DNA of 64,000 nt from Megascapheus bottae (taxonomy: Eukaryota > Chordata > Mammalia > Rodentia > Geomyidae), in NCBI GenBank assembly GCA_024803745.1, contig JANJXV010000004.1, positions 58,013,858 to 58,077,857 on the forward strand. Direction: 5' to 3'. The number at the start of each line of letters is the position of its first letter. Within the stretch, counting starts at the first letter, position 1. Made by a program: the position numbers and the translations under genes. Under the pieces are notes generated by a model. That model made no database searches and was not told the DNA's origin. It saw only the letters and a list, made by a program, of their open reading frames with translations. Positions 43,037 through 55,895 of this stretch are shown here, piece after piece.

Positions 43037-46000
43037 TTAAATTTCTTTTTTATTTTTTTGAAAGATTTTATTTACATGTCACGTTTAACAAACAAGTATT
43101 CAAGAAGGGATTCTCTATATACAATCACTGGCACATAGATTTTAAAACATAATTAAAATAAAGCTGAGGGTTTGTATGTTATAGATACATATCAATCTAT
43201 ATAACATTATGTCTATAGAGTATACAGCCCATCATCTATTTTATGTCTATGTAGTTATGTTTATATCTCCAAGACCATGTCCATAACCTTGGGTGCCCAA
43301 ATATTGAGTCATGCTCTTGTACTGTTTGGATTTAATATCTACATATTAAGGATATCATATGCCCTTTGTTCCTTTAGTCTTGACCTATCTCACTCAACAT
43401 GATTCGCTCTAAATTCATCCACTTCCGAGCAAATGCCATTATTTTATCTTGTCTGTTGGCAAGATAAAAATGTATACCACATTATATATTAAAAATATAT
43501 ACCACTTTTTTTTGTATCCGTTCACCTGCATTAGGGCATCTGGGTTGTTTCCATCTCTTGGCTATTGTGAATAGTATACAGATGAACATGGCTGAGCAGG
43601 TGTCCTTATCATATCCTGGGTTATGATGCTCAGGATAGATGCCATTCAGAGTGGCTGAACTAGTTTACATTCCTAACAGCAGTTCAGTAGGGTTCCTCTT
43701 TCTCCACACCCCGCCAGCATTTGTCATTGTCTGAGTTCAGAACATTGACCATTCTAATTGGGGTAAAGTGGGGTATCTTAGAGTTGTTTTTATTTGCATT
43801 TCCTTTATGACCATGGATGATGAGCATTTTCTCATATGTTTCTTTGCCATTTTTACCTCTTCTTTTGATATGTCTTTCTTTTGTTCCCTTGCTCATTTAG
43901 TGATTGTTTTTTTGGGTTTGGGAGGGGGTTAGTTTCTTGAGTTCTCTGTAGATATTGCATGTTAAGTATTTGTCTGATGTTTTATTGGTAAATATCTTTT
44001 CCTAATTGATTGGCAATCTTTCTACTTTAGTAGCTATGCTTTTATCTGTGCAGAAACTATTTTTAGGTAGTCCCATTTGTCAAGTCTCTCTCCAATCTGT
44101 TGTGACCCTGGGACTCTATTAAGGAAGTTTTTGACTGTGCCTATGAGTTCCAGTCTCTTTCCAACTCTATCATGTAGCAGTTTAAAGGTTTCAGGTCTCA
44201 CATTGAGATCTTTGATTGATTTTGAGTTAATTCTTGTGCATGGCGATAGGCTGGGATCAAGTTTTAGTTTTCTGCATGTGGCTGCCCAGTTTTCCCACCA
44301 CCAATAATTGAATAGGCTTTGTTTGTTCCACTGAATATCTCTGGTTCTTTTGTCAAAAATAAGTTGACCTATGTGGTTTTGTTTCTATTCTGTTCCACTG
44401 ATATTCTGGACTCTTTTTGTGCTAAAACCATGCTGTTTTGTTATGGCTCTATAGTAGAGTTTCAAGTCTGGTATTGTAATACCACCTGCATTGTTGTTTT
44501 AGCAAGAATTATTTTGGCTATTCTAGGTCTTTTGTTGTTCCATATGAACCTTTGGATTACACCTTCTATTGCAGTAACGAATGTCTTTGGGATTTTGATG
44601 GGGATTGCATTGAATTTGTATGCCAATTTTGGCAGTATGGCCTTTTTCAATATATTGATTCTCCCTAGCCATGAGCATGGGATATCTTTCCATTTCCTGG
44701 TATCCTCTTTAATTTCTTTCGTTAGGCTTTTGTAGTTTTCATTAAATAATTCTTTTACATCTTTGGTTAACTATATTCCTAAGTATTTTATTCCTTTGGG
44801 GGCTATTGCGAATGGGATCATTTTCTTGCTTTTTCCTTCTGTTTGTGTATTGTTGGCATATAGAAAGGCTACTGCATTTTGAAGGTTGATTTTGTATCCT
44901 GTCACTTTGCAAAAATGGTTTATTAGTTCTAGGAGTTTGGGAGTGGAGTTTATTAGGTCATTCGGGTATAGGATCATGCCATCTGCAGATCAGGACAGTT
45001 TGATTTCTTCTTTCACTGTGTGGATCTCTTTGATGTCCTTCTCTTGCCTTATTGCTCTGGCTAAGGTTTCCAGCACTATATTGATGAGAAGTGGAGAGAG
45101 TGGACATCCCTGTCTAGTTCCTGATTTTAAGGTAAATCGTTCTAGTCTTTCTCCATTTAGTATAATATTGGCTGTAGGTTTGTCATACCCGGCTTTATTT
45201 TAATGAATGTACCTCTTATGCCTATTTTTTCTAGTGCTTTCAACATGAATAGATGTTTTATTTTGTCAAATGTTTTCTCAGCATCCATAGAAATTTTCAT
45301 ATGATTGTTATCCTTAGCTGTATTGTTGTGATGTATTACATTGATTAATTTGCGAATGTTAAACCAACCTTGTATCTGTGGGATGAAGCCTACTTGATCA
45401 TAGTGTATAATTTTTAAAATTTTTTGAATTCTGTTGGCTAGTATTTTATTGAGGAGCTTTGCATCTGTGTTCATTATAAACCTAGGTCTGTAGTTCTCTT
45501 TTTTTGTTAGGTCTTTCCCTGGTTTGGGGATGAGTGTGACATGTGCTTCATAAAATGAGTTTGGTATGGCTCCTTGTGCTTCTATTTCTCAGAAGAGTTT
45601 CAAGAGCATAGGTATTAATTCACCTTTACAAGTCTTGTAGAATTCCGTATTGAAACTGTCTGGACCTGAGCTCTTTTTGGTTAGCATGTCATTGATTGCA
45701 TCCGATATCTCATTGTATGAAATTGGGTTGTTCAGTTGGCTTATCTCTTCTTGGTTCAATGTGGATAGCCTGTATTTATAGAGGAAATCATCCATTTCTA
45801 CTAAATTTTCCTGTTTCTTTGAGAATAAGCCCTGGAAGTACTTATTCATAATGGACTGAATTTCTTGGATGCAAATCATGATTGTTCCTTTATTATCTCT
45901 AATCTTATTTGAGTCTCCCCTCTCACTTTTTTGAGGGTGTCTGTGAATTTTGTTGACTCTTTCAAGGAACCAGCTTTTTGATTTATTAATTTTACGTATA

Positions 46001-46037
46001 GTACATCTTATTTCAATCTCTGATATTTCTGAATTTT
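43037..46037 (-). mobile_element. L1 copy 3: 3' UTR and most of ORF2
   Basis: The A-tail appears as a T-rich run at 43037-43066, followed by the second-family 3' UTR to about 43380. ORF2 pieces then run up to 46037 and include [20 protein letters not shown] (45474), DLINSTPKLLELINHFCKVT (44977) and the SLAIKE-type region equivalent near 43.8 kb. 5'-truncated in ORF2 with many stops. Confidence 0.85.
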
Positions 46038-46048
46038 TACTGCACTTA

Positions 46049-49000
46049 ATATGATTTTTTTCCAAGTCTTTCCATTTCCTTAGAGAAGGGGTGATTCATT
46101 CTTTCTGATGGCCGTGTAGAATTCCGTTGTGTATAAGTAATACATCTTCCTGATCCAATCATCTACTGAGGGGCATCTTGTTTGGTTCCATATCTTCACT
46201 ATGGTGAATAGAGCTGCAGTGAGCATCATTGTACTGGACATATGGGTAAATGCCAAGGAGTGGAATTACCAGGTCATAGGGGAGCTCTATGTTTAGTCTT
46301 TTGAGGAAATGCCATACTGCTTTCCATATTGGTTGAACTAGTTTGCACTCCCTCCAACAGTGTAGTAGTGATTCTTCCTGGACCCATCCCTGCCAGCATC
46401 TGTTGTTATTAAAATTCTTGATCCTGGCCATTCTAACTGGAGTGAGGTGGAATCTTAGAGTTGTTTTGATTTGCATTTCTTTTATGGCCGGAGATGTTAA
46501 GCATTTCTTCATGTGTCTATAGGCCATTCTTATTTCTTCTTCAGAGAAGACCCTCTTTAAGTCTTTGGCCCATCTATTAACAGTATGGTTGTTTCTTTGG
46601 AAGTTAGTTTTGGAGTGATTCAATTTTTTGAGCTGTTGATATATTTTAGATATGAGGCCTTTGTTTATGTATGGTTAGTAAAGATCTTCTCCCTCTCTGT
46701 GGACTTCCTAGTTTTCTAGCTATATCTTTTGTCATACAGAAGCTCTGCAGTTTAATACCGTCCCACTTATTCAAACTTTCTTTGATTTGTTATGTTTCTT
46801 TCTGGGTCTTTATTAAGATTGTGCCAAGGAGGTCTAGTGTATCTCCTATTCCTTCTTGTAATGTTTTCAGTGTATCTGCTTTTACCTTGAGGTCTTTGAT
46901 CCATTTGGAGCTAATCCTGGTACACGGTGACATAGAAGGATCTAACTTTAGCAGGTACTTAACCAGTTCTGCCAGCACTTGTTAAGAGACTGGCTGTCTT
47001 CCATTCTATTCTTTTGGCTCTCTTATCAAAGATTAGGTGGCCATAGGTCTGTGGGTTGATTTCTGGGTCTTCAGTTCTATTCCATTAGACCTCAGGCCTG
47101 TTCTTGTGCCAGTACCAAGCTGTTTTAGTTACTATAGCTCTGTAATAGAGTCTAATGTTTGGTATTGAAATTCTTCCTGCACTGTTCTTCCTGCTAAGAA
47201 TTGTTTTTGCTATATGGGGTCTTTTATTATTCTATATGAAATTTTGGATTGCTTCTTCTATTTCCTTAAGAATGAAATTGGGATATTGATGGTTATTGCA
47301 TTGAGTTTGTAGATAGCCCTTGGCAACTCTGCCATTTTCACAATATTATTTCTTCCAATCCAGGAGAATGGGTGGCTTTCCACTTCCTTTGTTCTGGTTT
47401 AATTTCCTTTTTTACGTTTTTAAAGTTTTTGTCAAAAAGGTCCTTTACATTCCTAGTTAAGGTAATTCCTAAATACTTTACTTTCTTTGAGGCTATTGCA
47501 AAAGGAGTTGCTTTCCTGATTGTTACCTCGTTCCTCTCATTGTTGGCATATAGGAAAGCAGGGTTTTTTTTTTGTTTTTTGGTTTTTGTTTTTTGGTTTT
47601 TTGCTAGTCCAGGGCCTGAGTACTGTCCTTGGGGGCTAGAACTCTACTACTTGAGCCTCAGCACCACTCCAAGGAATCAAACCAGGTCTTAGTGCATACT
47701 AGGCAAGCACTCTACCACTAGGCCAAACTCCTGGCCCCGGAGTTGATTTTTGAGGGTTAATTTTTACCCTGTTACCTTGCCGAAGCTTTGAATCAGCTCA
47801 GGCAACTTGGGAGTGGAATCTATAGGGTTCTTTAAATACCGAATCATGTCATCTGCAAAGAGGGAAAGTTTCACTTTCTCTTTCCCTTTTTGGATCCCCT
47901 TTTTCCTTACTTCTAGCCTTATTTCTCTTGCCACTCCTCCAGAGAAGTGGAGAAAGTGTTATCCTTGTCTCATTTCTAGTTTTAGAGGAAATGGCTTTAG
48001 CTTTTCACCATTAAGTATAATGATAGCTGTAGGTTTATCATATACAACCTTTATTATGCTAAGGAATGTTTCATGGATTCATAGTTTCTCTAGAATTTTT
48101 AGCATAAAGGTATATTGGATCTTGTCAAATGCCTTTTCTGCATCTATTGAGATAATCATGTGATTCTTGTCCTTGCTCCTGTTGATGTGATGAGTTACAT
48201 TTATTGATTTGTGCATATTGAACCAGCTTTGCATGTCTGATGAGAATCCTGTTTGATCATAATATATAATTTTTTGATGAGTTGCTGAAGATGGTTGGCC
48301 AGTATTTTGTAGAGAAGTTTTGCATCAATATTCATCAAAGAAATGGGTCTATGGTTCTCTTTATTTGATGAGTCCTTGTCTGGTTTTTGGATGAGGATTA
48401 TGATGGCTGTATAGAATCAGTTTGGCAAATAGCCTTTGTTTTCAATTTCATTGAAGAATTTGAGGAGTATTGGTGTGAGCTCTGCGTTGAAGGCCTTATA
48501 GAATTCAGCTGTGAATCCATAAGTTCCTGGGCTTTTCTTGGATGGGAGGTCTCTTATTGCCATTTATATTTCAGTACTTGAAATAGGTCTATTTAGTTAG
48601 ATTAGATATTCTTGGTTCAGTTTGGTTATGTTAATATTGGCTAGAAATTCATCCATCTCTTCTAGATTCTCAAATTTGTTGGCATAAAGGTTTGAAAAAT
48701 ATTCCTTTATTATGTTCCGGTTCTTGGTAATTTCTGTCATGATATTTCCATTCTTGTCCTTGCTTTTGTTTATTTGGGTGTGCTCCCTTCTTTTTTTTGG
48801 TAAGATTTGCTAAGGGTCTGTCAATTCTGTTAATTTTTTCAAAGATACAACTCCTTGTTTTGTTGATTCTTTCTATAGTTTTTTTGGACTCTAATTCATT
48901 TAATTCTGCTTTGATTTTAATAATTTGCTTCTTTCTACTGGAATTGGGATTGGTTTGTTGTACTTTTTCCAAGAGCTTAAGATACACCATTAATTGTTGA

Positions 49001-49900
49001 TTTGAGATTTTTCTAATTTGTTAATGTAGTCCCTCAGAGCTATCAATTTTCCTCTGAGTACTGCCTTTCCTCTGTCCCAAAGGTGCTGGGATTTTGTGTG
49101 TTTCTTTTTGTTAAATTCCATAAACTGTTGAATTTTTGTTCTGATCTCCTCAGTGATCCACTGGTGATTCGACAATGTGTTTTTCAATCTCCATGATTTA
49201 CAGAGTTTTCCTTGGTTGTGATTTGTATTCACTTCCAATTTGATGCTGTTTTTGATTTGAGAGAATGCAGGGAATAATTTTAGTGTTTCTGAATCTGCAC
49301 AGGTTTTCTTTATGCCCTAAAATGTGGTCTATTTTAGAAAATGTTCTCTGTGCTGCTGAAAAAAAGGTATACTCCGGTATTGCTGGGTGGAATAATCTGT
49401 AGATGTCTGTTAGGTTTATTTGATCTATACAGTTGTTCAATTCTGAGGTTTCTCTGTTGAGTTTTTGTCTGTTGGTTCTATCCAGAGGTGACCGGTCAGC
49501 AATCATTGTGTTTGGATCTGTGTGTGGTTTTAGTTTAAGTAAAGTTTTCTTGATGAAATTGGGTGCTCTGACAGTAGGTGTGTAGATATTTAGGATGTTT
49601 ATATCCTCCTGGAGGACAGATCCCTTTAGAAGTATGTAATAACCTTCTTTGTCTCTTCTCACTAATTTTGGTTTGAAGTCTATTTTATCTGATATGAGGA
49701 TAGAAACTCCAAACTGTTTATGGAGGCAGTTAGCTTGATAGATTTTCTTCCAACCTCTCACTCTCAAAATATATTTGTTTTTTGGGGGGGGGCAAGATGT
49801 GTCTCTTGAAGACAGCAGAAAGATGGATCTTGCTTTTTGGTCCATCTAGACAGTCAATGCTGTTTAATTGGAGAGTTAAGTCCATTGATACTGAGAGTTA
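46049..49900 (-). pseudogene. L1 copy 4 ORF2
   Basis: Broken ORF2: IYRLFHPAIPEYTFFSAAQR and FSKIDHILGHKENL (endonuclease, 49845-49198), linker frames, RT pieces, and [20 protein letters not shown] with [20 protein letters not shown] (C-terminus, 46623-46159). Many stops and a nested SINE show it is inactive. Confidence 0.85.
47564..47740 (-). mobile_element. SINE, ID-like dimer, nested in L1 copy 4
   Basis: A T/G-rich tail at its left, then the right module (GGGCCTGAGTACTGTCCTTG), and the left tRNA-like module reversed (GGCAAGCACTCTACCACTAG). It splits the L1 ORF2 reading. Confidence 0.88.
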
Positions 49901-49972
49901 GAACTGAAAAATATTTACTAGTTCCTGCCTTTTTTTTCCATACCTGGGCTTGAACTCAGGGCCTGAGTATTA

Positions 49973-51090
49973 TCATTGTGATTTCTCATGGCTAGAACTC
50001 TGCCACTTGAGGCTCATGTTTCTGTCAGTAACATGTTTGTGTTGATTTTCAATGTCTTTGAGAATTTTTTGTATTGCTGGCTTGTTCTCTATATAATGTT
50101 TCAACTTTTCCTTGCTATGGAAGGCTTTTATTGTTCCCTCAGCTATGAATGAGAACTTAGCTGGGTATAGTTTTCTTGGTTGGTAGTTATTTGTTTTAGG
50201 ACATGACATACATCCAATCTCTTCTTGCTTGCACAGTCTCTGCTGAGAAATCTGTGGTTATTCTGATTGCTTTTCCTTTGTAGGCGATTGTTCTCTTCTG
50301 TCTGGCTGCTTTTAAGATCCTTTCTTTCATCTCTACTATCCTGTATGGATTATAATGTGGCAATGGAATGTCCTTTTCTGATCAGGTCTGTTTGGGGTTC
50401 TGTAAGATTCTTGTATCTGGATAGGCCTGTGCTTCTGTTCTCTGAGATGATTCCCTGAAGTATATTTCCAATTCCATTGTCCTCCTTCTCCAAGCCCTTC
50501 TCAATACCCATTAGCCTTAAATTAGGCTTCCTAATTGTATCTTAGAGCTCCTGAAGAGATCTATCATATTTCATAGACTTGGTTTGAATCATTTTCTGTT
50601 ATTTCTCTGTAACTTCTAGGTTATCTTCAGCTCTGGAGATTCTCTCTTCTGCATTGTCTAACTTGCCATCAATACTTTCTACTTTGTTCTTCATCTCCCC
50701 TCCTTCTAACTGGTCATTTTTGATGTCTTGCATCTCTTGATTTATATCTTGTATAGACTTCTTTACCTCCTTGAATTTGATTTGACTGCTCTCGTTGAAG
50801 TCCTTTAGCTCAGAGGCTTACTGTCATTGGGCTTTTGTTGGAATCCATTCAGCATTTTGTTTCTGGATTCTATGAATTCCTCATTATTCTTTGATTGGCT
50901 TCCTCATGTTTATATATATCCTTTATAATTTCAAACTTTTCATTGATCATGTTTACCATTTGCATTTGTAGATCATTTAGATTATTTTCTTCTAGGTTTC
51001 CCATTGACTGCTCTATTGCCTATTTAATTTGAATAAGAGAGGCAATTCTTTGATTTGCCATTTTTCTTAAGTATCTTGTTCTGCCCATTT
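49973..51090 (-). pseudogene. L1 copy 4 ORF1
   Basis: The C-terminal domain is readable as KLYPAKFSFIAEGTIKAFHS, then KEKLKHYIENKPAIQKIL (50209-49973). Further right, fragments rich in Glu, Lys, Asn and Gln resemble the coiled coil, ending near a Met-rich start about 51090. Several stops interrupt it. Confidence 0.7.
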
Positions 51091-51600
51091 GAAAATGGGA
51101 GCAAGACCAATAGCACGCAAGATTACAATTTTAATATATATCCAACCTAGTGCTCTATAGCTGCCCAGACTATAGAGGTTCACAATTTTAGATTGATATT
51201 TTCACTCTCTCTCTCTCCTTTTGTGCACTTAGAAACAAATCCAGCACAACCACTGAACACATTTTTTATAACCAAAAACTCGCAGTCTAATGTCTGTGAT
51301 ATTTAAATCACTCTGGACCTATCAACTAACAACTATCAATTGTAGATCCATGCATTATGAAAATTGAAGAAGGAACAAAGGACCAGAGATAGAAAGATAT
51401 TATGAAAGACAAGAGAGGGAAATAAAAGAAGAGTAATATAGGAGTATAATAGTAATATAGTAATGAAGGAAAGTAATAGAGTCAAAATAATTGTGACCTA
51501 AAGTGATTGAAAGGGAAAATAAATGAGTAAAATTTTAAAAAATTAAAGTAAAAAAATAAAAAGAATATATAAAAGAAAAAGATAAAGAATACAAATAATG

Positions 51601-51797
51601 GGGCCGGGAGTTTGGCCTAGTGGTAGAGTGCTTGCCTAGCATGCACGAATATCCGGGTTCGATTCCTCAGTACCACATACATAGAAAAAAGCTGGAAGTG
51701 GTGCTGAGGCTCAAGTGGTAGAGCTCTAGCCTTGAGAAAGTCCAAGGACAGTGCTCAGGCCCTGAGCCCAACCCCAAGACTGGCAAAAAGAAAAAAA
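51601..51797 (+). mobile_element. SINE, ID-like dimer, young copy
   Basis: A near-consensus copy with A-box TTTGGCCTAGTGGTAGAGTG and B-box CCGGGTTCGATTCCTCAG in the left module and the standard right module, then an A-tail. It is flanked by AATACAAATAA at 51588-51598 and 51798-51808. Nested in the 5' UTR of L1 copy 4. Confidence 0.92.
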
Positions 51798-53015
51798 AAT
51801 ACAAATAAATGAAATCAATGATTTCATTTCATAATTATGAGTTCTTAAAGAAGAAATACTAAGATTAAAAACTGAAAGAGTAATAGCAAGGGACTGAGTC
51901 AGTAAAAATATACTTTGAAACAACTCTACACAATGAAGGAGGACTACTACTAATTGTTGTTACTATGTTTCTAGGAATGAGCACAATGACAGTAGAAAAA
52001 AAAAGGATGGAGAAAAATAGTCAAAAAAAGACAAGTAAAAATGAAAATGAAAAAAGTAACGTTTTTAAAAGTTATGATTAGAAAAAAAATTTTTCTTCAG
52101 TTTTTTTAAGTCTCTTATCTCCTGTGTTTTGGCTTAGTTGGTTTTTCTGATCAGTTAGCTAGATTGGGCTGAAAAAGTTCTGCTTACAGACTCGGGATCT
52201 TTGTGACTGCTCACCCAGGTTGATTTACTGGCAGGGAGATGAGCTTTATGTGTCCTGCAGGAGAAAGTTGACTGTTTGGGTAGCTTGAATGTGAATGGAG
52301 TTGTATTCTATCTGGAGTTCCACGTGTGCTTCCAAACTCACTGTGGTCCAGCCTGGGGCCACTATTGTTTTATCCAGTTCCGTGGAGAGCCTCAGGATGA
52401 AGTCACCTCTGGCTTTGTTTACTGGGGGAGAAAAGCTACCCTTCTCAGGGAGGAATTGCTCTCTCCAGGGCAGGGAACCAATTGGCTGGCTATGCTGACA
52501 CTGGTTGAATCCTCTTCCCTTTGGAGAAATGGTGCTGCTGGCACCACTTCTCAGGCTCCAGTTATCTGCTCATTGGTCTGGCAGAGTCTTTGCCAGTAAA
52601 CAATATGATGCTGTTGTCATCTGGTTGGGGAAAGGCTACCTTCCCAATGCTATTCTGCGAGCAGGAGTGACAATGTTTTTATTGAGGTACTCATACTACC
52701 CTTTGTTTGTCTGCATCTCTCTGTAGCTGGCAAGTCTGTGCTGCAGGTAAGTGAGACACTGAGCACTTGGGCGCCTGTGCCTTTGTCTTGGTGCAGCTGC
52801 TCTGGGGAAAGGCAGCCTCCTCTGCCCATGGCACAAACGGTGGCTCAAAACTGTCTTCTTAAGCAGGCTGCCCGACTTTTTCCTCTCTGAGATCTCTGTG
52901 CTACTAGTGCTTATTTAGAATCATTCTTTAGGTATAAACTTTCTACTGTAATGCTAAAACTGGTATGTTGGTGAGAGCTCAGGAAGACTCACCCTGAACT
53001 GCCACCAACTTCCTA

Positions 53016-53389
53016 GAATCCCCCAAACAAATGATTTTGAAAGAAAACATTTTTGAAAATCTTGTGTCAATATTTGTCGGGAGAAGTCTTTAAGGAATGA
53101 GGATAGAACTTGAAAAGAGTTCAGGGGCTGGTGGCCCTAGGGTAGTCTTCACAGGCTAATTCATGTCAGCTTTCAATGCCCACTAACAGTGCACACAGTT
53201 TCCTCAGTTGCCATATGATACTCATGATACTTGCCTTTTGCTCTTAACCATAGAATGGTTTTTGAAGAATTGATAGCTAACTGCTGTTTAGAGCTTCAAG
53301 GTAATGGGGATATATTCACCAAACACAGCACAAACACAATAATTTTGAACCATTTTTCCCCTTCCCTTCATCTGTATTTATTTACTTTT
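53016..53389. other. CEP162 intron 6, unassigned
   Basis: Unique-looking sequence between L1 copy 4 and a SINE. Confidence 0.4.
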
Positions 53390-53590
53390 CTGGTTGGTCA
53401 TGGGGCTTGAACTCTGGGCTTGGGAGCTGTCATTGAGTTCTTCAGCTCAAGTAACGCCCTTCTGTGATCAATTGGAGGTAAGAGTCTCTTGTCCTTCCAT
53501 GCCCCAGGTGGCTTTGAACAGCAATCCTCATATCTCAGCCTTCTGAGTATCTAGGATTATAGGCATGATCCACCACACCAGGCTTACACC
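53390..53590 (-). mobile_element. SINE, 7SL/ID type
   Basis: Reverse: GGGGCTTGAACTCTGGGCTT, linker AATTGGAGGTAAGAGTCTCT, 7SL half CTGAGTATCTAGGATTATAG. Confidence 0.82.
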
Positions 53591-53704
53591 TGTATTTTTT
53601 TTAATTTTTAATAGATTTATTAACATTTAATTCATTCATTTAAATCATGAAATTCAGTAATTTTTTCTGTATTTAGAGAGTTGTGTAATCAAATATCACA
53701 GTGG

Positions 53705-54145
53705 ATTTTTTTATTGTGATTAATAGAAGGGTTACATTATATTCACCAGATAAAAGGTGCATGACTTCACAAACATTGATACTCTTTCTCATGACATGGT
53801 CCCCATTTCCCTCCCACCCTCCCCCCTGCTTTTCTTGATTTCCCCCCTTCCCTATCCAATTTCAAATAACCAATTAAGCACATGTAAAATATATCAGATA
53901 ACAAGGTGAAATATTGTAACAATATGAGATAACCAAGGGATGGCAAAAGAGATGAGAGATAACATAGTACATTAAGAACAACAGTCATTCATTATATGGC
54001 TTTTGATTCCTTATCCTGAAGGTCCTTACATTTAGTATCATACTATTTGGCCTTATGTCTCTAGATTTTGTTCTATTGTAAATCTCTGCTAGGAGAGCCC
54101 AAGGTTTCTACTGATTATGACAAATGAGGGAGACTGTTGGTTACA
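53705..54145 (-). mobile_element. L1 3' UTR
   Basis: Reverse counterpart of 20526-20955: ATTAATAGAAGGGTTACATT, the C-rich complement of the quadruplex motif at 53813-53826, and CTCTGCTAGGAGAGCCCAAG. 5'-truncated just beyond. Confidence 0.85.
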
Positions 54146-54401
54146 GCTGTATTTTTAAAGACGTTTGATGCCCTGAGAGAGTACCATACAATCTTCAGGT
54201 ATCAAGTTGTAAGTTAACCATCTGTAGCATTTCAACTTGCTGACCCTGAGCTTCAAAAGATGGGAAGCAATCTGAAAAGTTATAAAATTGAGAAGTGGAC
54301 AAAGGAAAAAAGAGATAAAAGTAGGTTAGATATAAATAAAATTATGAACATCATCGAAATAAAATTATGAAAATCATTTCCTAATGTATTCAGTTTAGAT
54401 G

Positions 54402-54402
<1 letters not shown>

Positions 54403-54447
<45 letters not shown>
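54403..54447. repeat. (TG)n microsatellite
   Basis: About 22 uninterrupted TG units. Confidence 0.95.
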
Positions 54448-54450
<3 letters not shown>

Positions 54451-54521
54451 TATCTACCAGTAGCTGGCTTACAGAGCAGAATAAGAGCCTAGATTAGCAA
54501 GGTGGTGGCAAGTATGGTCCT

Positions 54522-54945
54522 GAATTGTCTGTCTGTCTGTCCATCCATCTGTGCTTCTGTCTATCCGTTTGTCTGTCCATCCATCTGTCCGTCTGTGCTT
54601 CTGTCTGCCTATCCATCCATCTGTCTGTCTGTTTCCATTCATCTGTCCCTCTGTCTGTCCGTCTCTCTGTCTGTCTGTGTGTCTGTACTTCTGTCCATCT
54701 GTCTGTCCATTGGTCTGTTTATTGCTCCATCTGTCTCTCAGTCCATCCGTGCATCTGTCTATCCATCTGCCATTCCATCTGTTTGTCCATCTGTCTGTCT
54801 GTCTCCCTGTCTGTCCTTCCGTTTGTCTGTCTGTCCATCCGACCAGCTGTCTGTCCGGCTGTCCATACTTCTGTTCGTCTGTCTGTCTGTCTGTCTATCC
54901 ATCTGTACGTCCATCCGTCTATTTGTCTGTCCTCCTGTGATCTTT
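54522..54945. repeat. TCTG/TCCA-type compound microsatellite
   Basis: About 420 bp of degenerate tetranucleotides (TCTG, TCCA, TCCG and variants). All three + frames stay open because the motif lacks stops; the 129-167 codon Cys/Ser/Val-rich frames are artefacts. Confidence 0.93.
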
Positions 54946-55349
54946 GTTTTCTGCTACATAGCCAGTCAGATATAATTTGGGGCTTTTATGCAAATGGACA
55001 CAGAATTACAAAATCAGAGGTTATTTAGTCTAATATTTGTTAAACCAAGAGTCAGGCTGGAGGTATTTCAAAAGTATGATAGAGAGTCCTGCAGAGACCA
55101 AAAAGAAACTTGAAGTAAATAAAATTCAACCATTTTTAACATTGTCAAGATTTCACAGAAGTGCTACCTTTTCTAAGTAAGTGGTTGGGGATATATATCT
55201 TTGAACACAAAATCTTAAATGTTTCATTTTAAGGAAGTTTTTAAAAAGTTCTGTTGAATAGGTCTAAGTATTTGGGGATAATAAATGATTAAAATGCAAA
55301 ATTGTTAGAACTCTTTGAACATATAAAAATGAATCTAGGTATAGAATCA

Positions 55350-55895
55350 TCTCAGATGTCCTTCAACGAATGAAGGGACCAAGAAAATGTGATATACATA
55401 CACAATCCATTAGAAGCAATGATACTCAATCATTTGCAAAGGAATCATGTTAAGTGAAGTAAGTCAGGTCCAGAGTGACAAAGGATGTATGTTTTCTCTT
55501 ACATGTGGAAACTTGAACTAATTTGTAAATAAGTAAATACTTAGGGATAACATTCAACTATACTAAAATATAAGGTAGAGAAGACTTAAATATAATTTCT
55601 TAGAGAGGCTAACTCACAGTCCAACAAAATAAGCAGTTGGAAAAGATTACTGGGAAGGAGAAGGTGGGATCAAGAGAATGGGGTATACAAATGAAGAGAG
55701 GAAGCAGGAGAGAATGCAGTCATAAAACTAAATGCAGAGCCAACAAAATTAAGGACATTAAGATAAGGGATAGATTTTGGAGGGCTGGGAATGAATGATG
55801 AAAGGTGTGATGTTGATTGTGATTCATTGCATTCATAAACTGTTGAATGGCAACTCTTTTCTACAACTGTTTATAGATAAGAAAAAAATTAACGT
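55350..55895 (+). mobile_element. Older L1 3' region
   Basis: ORF2 C-terminal style text (AAGTGAAGTAAGTCAGGTCC, TCTTACATGTGGAAACTTGA), then a purine-rich 3' UTR with a terminal A-run near 55882-55888. Diverged from the common family. Confidence 0.6.

Larger units (their letters stand above)
46038..53015 (-). mobile_element. L1 copy 4: near-complete but degenerate, with 5' UTR
   Basis: From left to right in reverse: ORF2 C-terminus (46159-46623), RT, endonuclease (to about 49.9 kb), ORF1 (about 49973-51090) and a probable 5' UTR to about 53015. Two SINEs are nested in it, at 47564 and 51601. Its 5' UTR does not resemble that of copy 1. The right limit is judged from loss of element-like content and is uncertain. 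Confidence 0.75.

Noticed and set aside
44077..45203. + strand frames of 76-138 codons
   Set aside because: Antisense shadows of L1 copy 3 ORF2.
51601..51680. tRNA-like A and B boxes suggesting a tRNA gene
   Set aside because: They belong to an ID-type SINE with A-tail and target duplications; many similar copies exist in the window.
54502..55028. Three overlapping Cys/Ser/Val-rich + strand frames of 129-167 codons
   Set aside because: The TCTG/TCCA tetranucleotide tract lacks stop codons in every + frame; no conserved protein features.
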